A DNA stretch of 13,052 nt from Leucogyrophana mollusca (taxonomy: Eukaryota; Basidiomycota; Agaricomycetes; Boletales): contig MU266811.1 in assembly GCA_021014945.1 (NCBI GenBank), forward strand, positions 1 to 13,052, given 5' to 3'. The notes under the pieces are model-generated. The model was not told where the DNA came from. It saw only the letters and a list, made by a program, of their open reading frames with translations, and did not search any database. Of the stretch, positions 8,698 through 13,052 are shown one piece after another; the first letter of the stretch is position 1; every line of letters begins with the position of its first letter. The position numbers and the translations under genes are program-made.

Positions 8698-8702
8698 TCT
8701 GT

Positions 8703-9183
8703 TGCATATTTGTAAAGTATCTCCATTTTCTGATATCCATTGGATACTTTCGGCAGTTGGCTGTGTACTTCTTGCAGTGTTCAGTTGAGGGAATGCGGCG
8801 ATTGACCAGGCGAGGTTGGAATTAGCACAACCGGTCAGCAAAAGGATCCGAGATTAGCCAACGCCTAGAACAAAGCCAGTCAACGATTGGCGCATCAACT
8901 CGAAGTGGGTAGAGACCAGCGCAGATACAAAGGATGGGCAGCAAGAGTAAAAGGTCGCGGCTATGAGAACATCCTGTCGAGGACATCGGCTGTCACGTGT
9001 ACATAAGATCTAGTGGCGCCATCACGGACGCTGTTCGAGATCATCGTCCACAACAACGAGCATGTTGATGTTCACGATTTTCAAACCTCATAACCGCGGA
9101 GGTTCTACGCACACTTACGTAACCCGTCTCACTTCCTCCCACCACAATTTCTCGCATTGACACCAGCAACCTGCCTTTAAGTT
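8703..9183. other. Intergenic region upstream of the PEX3 remnant
   Basis: No coding sequence could be supported. It probably contains the old promoter and 5' leader of the PEX3 copy. There is a TC-rich stretch at about 9126-9150 and no clear TATA box near the lost start codon. Confidence 0.4.
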
Positions 9184-10402
9184 ATACTCGACAGCGCACG
9201 CAAATATCTTCACGAGCGCCGACATGGGCTGGCAGGCCTCATCGGTGTCGGGAACGTTATCAGCCAGTATGTGAACGAGCGCCTGGAGGAGGTGAAGGAT
9301 AAAGTTGTCAGGTTGTATTGGTACTGATTGGGCATGTTGGGGCACCAGCCTCCGCCGACGCTTCCAGCACACACACGAAGACGCCGTGTACACAATCATG
9401 GCGCTCACCCCCACGCTCTCCGAGCGGGTCCCCGAAGAGATGGACGTCGAGGCCTCACGCACGAACTCCAGCCGCACCCCAAACCCCGCGCTGCAATGAT
9501 CCGCGGTTCCTCTTCCCCTTCGCCTGCGCAGTCGGAGCCGTCTTCGGATAGGGAGTCGGATGCGGAGTCTGTGTCGGTTTCGAGTTTGGTGGACCAGGGG
9601 GCGGGGAGTAGTGGCACGTGGTCGGGTACAGGGTGTGTCTGGGTCTGGGTCGGCGCTGCACCCGCATGACTTCCTCGCATCGGCAGGTGCACAGCCCTCG
9701 TACTCGATAACTATGGCGACCTCTCAGATGAGATACGCAGGCTCCGCTGTTCCCTCACGCACTCTGCGGTTCCATCTACATACCCTGCCTCTTCGTCCGC
9801 CTCCAGCAGTACGCGCAGTAAAGCAGGGCCTTCAAAGGAGGTCAAGATGCCTAGTACGTTCTCCCCCCGCCCGTCTTCGTGCATCTCGCTCGAACTAACT
9901 CTCGTCCTTTCTGCTTTACTTATAACTTGTAACCCTAGCCTACAGCCCTAACACGAACCTTAACAGTCCTCTACTCCACGACCCTCATCTCCCTTCTCAC
10001 CTCCCTCCAACTTGCCCTCCTCGCGCACCAGCACTACATCGCCTCCGTCGTCGCCCAGGAGCGACTCGAGCGCATACAGGTGTCCCATGCTCGCGCGCCA
10101 CCATCGCTTACGTGTGTGGTAATAGGACACACGGTGGGACGCGTGTTGGATATGGAAGCGCTGGAGGTGCCTCTTGGCTGGGTGGAGCGCGTGCATGGGA
10201 CATTTCCCATACTAACTACATTCATTTCCCACCTAGAAGACAACTTACTCGACGACTCGGATCTCACACATGAAATAAGCCAACCACTCCCATCTCAGAT
10301 GACACCGAGATGCGCTTCCTCACGCTCTCGTGGTGGGTCCTGCACGTAGGGTGGAAGGATGTCGCGACGCGGGTGAAGCAGGGAGTCGAGGGGGTATGAA
10401 GG
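9184..10402 (+). pseudogene. PEX3: Decayed and truncated PEX3 (peroxisome biogenesis factor 3) copy
   Basis: PEX3 is a peroxisomal membrane protein that docks PEX19. Blocks of it appear in order but in different frames: ARKYLHERRHGLAGLIG and YVNERLEEVKDKV (9196-9306), SLRRRFQ and YTIMALTPTLSERV then EEMDVE (9347-9451), LTHELQ (from 9454), LTRTLTVLYSTTLISLLT with LALLAHQHYIASVVAQE (9948-10079), and RFLTLSWWVLHVGWKDV (10311-10361). Lesions: ATA at 9184-9186 where the start Met should be, with an in-frame TAA just upstream; a frame change between 9306 and 9344; loss of one G at 9451 (GAGGGC expected, GAGGC seen); an in-frame TGA at 9667-9669; a frame change near 10397 shortly before an intact GTAAGT donor. 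A 92-nt intron (9854-9945) is still recognisable. The C-terminal half is not found downstream. A functional PEX3 presumably lies elsewhere. Confidence 0.8.
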
Positions 10403-11222
10403 GTAAGTGGTTCTTTTTGCGTCTGTTAGGGCTTCTTTGGGGGGAGGGGCTGTTTTATTTTTTGCGGTTGGTGATTTCTTGTGGAGGAGACTCTGTGGAG
10501 GGTTTTTGCGCTAGGAGGGGGAGAGCGTTGTTTTCCTGGCTGTATTTAGGCGGCAGACTGGAAGAGCGGAGAGGAAGGGGGTATTAGCGGGGGTAGGAGG
10601 AGGTGCATATATGCGTGGGGTGGGTATACCGGTGCACCTGCGTGTGCAGAGGCCCCGCATCGCGTTCCCCCAGCGTTATCCCCCCTGAGGCTCCCAGGTA
10701 GTCTATTTTGATGGAAATCCTTGATTTGTGCTTTGTTTGAGTTACCTATCCGGCATTTGACGCGTGTTGGATTGAAGTTCTTAGAGACAACGAGACTTCG
10801 AATCCAATCTCTCTTTCAATCCTTGAATACATTCACAACGAATTTTTGCGAGGCCGCCGGAGAAGCGGTTCAATTACAAGCATTGCTTCGATGCGCTGCT
10901 TAGGGTGAGTGTGTTTTCTTGTGTGTTCCGTTGCATTGATGATGATGTTGTGGGTGTTAGCCTTGCATCGTGGAGTATGTTCCTTGTCGTGCACGCCTTG
11001 CCTTTCACACTATCACACTTCACATTCATCCTACAACGAGCGCTTTGTACGTACAAACAACAACGTCAGAGAAAAGCGTTTTTCTCCTAAATGCAGAACG
11101 AAAGGAACGAAGCTCAAGCTCAAGCTGTATCAATCGCAATAACAAGAGAACTTCAATGAGCACTCGAAACGTATTGGTGTTGGACATCGCTTACCTTCCG
11201 TCTGCCATCTCCAGACAGTAGT
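10403..11222. other. Gene-poor region between the PEX3 remnant and the aegerolysin
   Basis: The first 200 bp are G-rich and start with the donor site of a PEX3 intron, but no further PEX3 exon follows. Two overlapping plus-strand frames of 50-60 codons cross 10721-10915, one of them containing ILEYIHNEFLRGRRRSG, and a GTGAGT donor-like site follows at 10909. No family is recognised. Near 11093-11125 there is a short AAGCTC triplication. The last 100 bp should hold the 3' untranslated part of the aegerolysin transcript; no strong polyadenylation signal is seen. Confidence 0.4.
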
Positions 11223-11690
11223 TCATTCGTTGGTTGCGACCTTGATTGCTATGTTTCCGAGAGGACCAGGGCCCGGGTTCCACGGCCCATTGGTTACAAT
11301 GTACCCCTGATTCACATCCCGGACCTCAAAGTTGTTTCTAGGTGAACCCCACGGGGAGTTCCAGTACAAAGTGCAAATTTCGGTTGTGTCGTCATACAGG
11401 TCAATAGTGCCCTCGGTCCCGGAGGGAGAACCGGAGCGACCGCTGGACGAAACTGACCGCTTTGAGCCAGCAGGAATGACGATATCATCGATTTCCTGTG
11501 GGGAAACCTCTCTGCCATCCTGAATAAACTTTCCCCTGTTGAAGTTACAAATCGTCATCAGCGAGCGTCTGGCCGCTCGAGAAAGTGGTACATACCAACT
11601 GAGGTTGGCATTCTGAATCTTGATCGAACCTTTGAGGGAGTTTGTGATCTCAAGGACCACCCACTCTCCAACTCCTAGTCCGTCCGACAT
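11223..11690 (-). CDS. Aegerolysin-family protein, two exons
   Basis: The start codon is at 11690-11688, exon 1 ends at 11596, exon 2 runs from 11535 to the stop at 11223. The 60-nt intron (GTATGT...CAG) is stop-free and a multiple of three, so an unspliced reading would stay open but would insert 20 foreign residues into the conserved Trp-Gly-Lys strand. Spliced length is 135 aa, normal for the family. Family marks: WVVLEITNS near the N-terminus, IKIQNANLSWG, the SGRS/SGTEGTIDLYD segment, CTLYWNSPWGS, and GPLGNIAIKV at the end. There is no signal peptide, as usual. Aegerolysins are small beta-sandwich proteins that bind particular membrane lipids; some act with a MACPF partner to form pores. 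No MACPF gene is in this window, so a toxic role cannot be assumed. Confidence 0.92.
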   Translation of the reverse strand: MSDGLGVGEWVVLEITNSLKGSIKIQNANLSWYVPLSRAARRSLMTICNFNRGKFIQDGREVSPQEIDDIVIPAGSKRSVSSSGRSGSPSGTEGTIDLYDDTTEICTLYWNSPWGSPRNNFEVRDVNQGYIVTNGPWNPGPGPLGNIAIKVATNE

Positions 11691-11788
11691 AATCAGTGAG
11701 AGAGGCTGGTGAGAATGTAAAAAAGTGTTTGTTCAACTGTAGAATTTGGGCAAAGTTGTTGGTGCTGAGTTGACCAATTCGTGGAGGC

Positions 11789-11795
11789 TTTTATA
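11789..11795 (-). promoter_or_regulatory. TATA box of the aegerolysin gene
   Basis: On the minus strand the sequence reads TATAAAA, inside GGTATAAAAGCC, about 100 bp upstream of the aegerolysin start codon at 11690. A strong canonical TATA box is consistent with a highly expressed or stage-specific gene, as known for several fruiting-body aegerolysins. Expression itself cannot be seen here. Confidence 0.7.
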
Positions 11796-12370
11796 CCGCC
11801 CACCAAGAGCCGCCAACCACTCTCAATGACGAATCTTGACCACCAGCATTAACATCAAGATTTCGGCTCGAGCAAGCATGGGGTACGGCGCTGCCGTATG
11901 CAGAATGTTTGAATTTCGCTTGCGCCGTATCAACGAAGGTGAGTGCGATGTTGTATTATAATGCTTACCATACATTCGCACTTTTGTTGATCTCCATTCA
12001 GCTCGTTGGAACAGATCCGCTACCGGAGATCGGCGATGTGACCGGCGCTGGTGAACCCTGCACGAGGTGAGAAGCAATACAGTTATCAATGGTCCATTGA
12101 AACACTCAAATGGTTTTCTGTGCACCATTTGGTAATCACCAACTATTGTGGGTCAAGTAAAATTTTATGATAACAAGCTGCATCCTTGGCATGTCCTGTT
12201 CAATTTTTAAGGGAAAATATGTGACCGTTCGAGCTCGACGTCGAAAACAGTGAAGACGTCACTTTTCGAGGAATAATCAGTCAATGAAACACTAGCAGAG
12301 TGGGCCAATACTGGCGGATACGAGTCCCCACAGCCTACTCCCACCGCATCACACCACAATCATATACACA
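11796..12370. other. Intergenic region between two minus-strand genes, with one doubtful small gene
   Basis: The only gene-like signal is a plus-strand pair of exons (11878-11938 and 12002-12054) around a well-formed 63-nt GTGAGT...CAG intron; it would encode 38 aa beginning MGYGAAVCRM. No homology is recognised and it could be chance or a fragment. Beyond 12055 nothing is supported; the part near 12300-12370 should hold the 3' flank of the USP-like gene. Confidence 0.25.
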
Positions 12371-13052
12371 TCAAGCATATACAGCGAGGCACGCTTTACG
12401 GCCATCCCGCATAGACAGATCCAACATGGAATACAAACTCAGGCGATTCTTGCCACATATGCGAACATCAGGTGATACAACACCGTCGTGGAAGTACACA
12501 AGATCATCAGAGGACACAAATACTGATGTGAAATGGAAGCCACCATAGTAAACCACACCACGCAACCGCAATACTGCATTTCGAACTCTTCCCTTGACTT
12601 TAATAGTTCGAGACAAATCCACTGGCTGTTCATACACGTTGAAAACAATAATTTTGGGTGCTCTGTCACAATGCCACTCCCCACAAACAGGTGTCTGACA
12701 AGTCGGACATGGATACATGTCACCGGGAAGACTTTGGTTTCGTTGCGACCACCAATCCGTCAGGCCAATCGTCGCAATTGCCTCCACACGACACATATGG
12801 AGTATGGATCCGGGCACTGGCCACTGCCCTGCACAAGTATCGCATCTCAACCATACTGAAGGATCTTTTCCGTCCCCAAATAATGTTGAGGCGATGTCGT
12901 TAACCGATGTACCCTCCCGTCCGTAAGGAAATTTAGTTGAATTGTACAAGTGCAACTGACGACGCACTGTGTCTCTCGCTTCCTCCAAAGTGGTAACTTC
13001 TCGGTAATTCTTCTGGAACTCATTCACAAGCAGGTCTAGAAACGGGCTGAAA
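12371..13052 (-). CDS. USP-like (peptidase C19-related) protein, C-terminal part, cut by the right window edge
   Basis: The minus-strand frame is open from 13052 to a TGA at 12371-12373, about 227 codons; the stretch before the first possible start (GTG at 13027) still reads as protein (SPFLDLLVNEF), so the gene enters from outside. Visible parts: a cysteine cluster CDTC...CPTC...PVC with a following HCDRAP, which may bind zinc; then a block typical of the C-terminal half of ubiquitin-specific proteases, LRGVVYYGGFHFTS followed by YFHDG and a final KACLAVYA. In that fold the His of GGFHFTS would be the catalytic His. The catalytic Cys box would lie beyond the window. Multicopy agaricomycete proteins with such an ending are known to me, with no assigned biological role. 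Activity on ubiquitin is not shown. Confidence 0.75.
   Translation of the reverse strand, partial: FSPFLDLLVNEFQKNYREVTTLEEARDTVRRQLHLYNSTKFPYGREGTSVNDIASTLFGDGKDPSVWLRCDTCAGQWPVPGSILHMCRVEAIATIGLTDWWSQRNQSLPGDMYPCPTCQTPVCGEWHCDRAPKIIVFNVYEQPVDLSRTIKVKGRVRNAVLRLRGVVYYGGFHFTSVFVSSDDLVYFHDGVVSPDVRICGKNRLSLYSMLDLSMRDGRKACLAVYA

Noticed and set aside
9305..9692. Several long overlapping frames on both strands
   Set aside because: They are shadows of the GC-rich, frameshifted PEX3 remnant; only the segments matching PEX3 blocks are meaningful.
10797..10805. TTCGAATCC, resembling a tRNA B box
   Set aside because: No matching A box or cloverleaf could be drawn at the right distance upstream.
10721..10915. 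Overlapping 50-60 codon plus-strand frames downstream of the PEX3 remnant
   Set aside because: They do not match the missing PEX3 C-terminus or any family I recognise, and have no clear start or upstream exon.

Overview
The window looks like nuclear DNA of a filamentous basidiomycete, most likely an agaricomycete. Every gene that can be modelled is broken by short introns (47-69 nt) with GT...AG ends and CTRAY-like branch sites. The protein families seen (a large TNP2-like transposase family, an aegerolysin, a USP-like C-terminal module, PEX3) fit that group. No bacterial-style operon, RNA gene or CRISPR array was found.

Layout. Positions 1-115 hold the possible start of a minus-strand gene that leaves the window. 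116-577 is intergenic with a perfect 31-bp palindrome. 578-818 is a truncated repeat, probably LTR-derived, carrying a TATA box. Directly behind it, 839-4809 is a ten-exon gene for a 1161-aa TNP2-like transposase-family protein. 4810-5533 is tandem-repeat DNA: a mosaic minisatellite, then a 129-bp duplication. 5919-7763 is a seven-exon gene for a 508-aa acidic protein of unknown function. 7875-8096 is a 25-bp minisatellite. 8287-8697 is a 411-bp solo-LTR-like element with TG...CA ends and a 5-bp target duplication; its 241-bp arm is an inverted copy of 578-818.

The right half is ordinary host sequence in various states. 9184-10402 is a decayed, 3'-truncated PEX3 copy with a lost start codon and several frame breaks. 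11223-11690 (minus) is an apparently intact two-exon aegerolysin with its own TATA box. 12371-13052 (minus) is the C-terminal part of a USP-like protein that runs off the right edge.

Most interesting part. The transposase-like gene, the repeat-rich spacer, the acidic companion gene and the 25-bp repeat array lie in one direction between two inverted repeat copies. This resembles the two-gene plan of plant En/Spm (CACTA) elements, with a TNPD-like transposase, a second protein and clustered subterminal repeats. The transposase seems to have lost its native 5' end and now starts beside an LTR promoter, and an expected acidic residue is Asn. It may therefore be an immobile or repurposed copy. 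That the two genes form one element is inference from position, not shown by the sequence.
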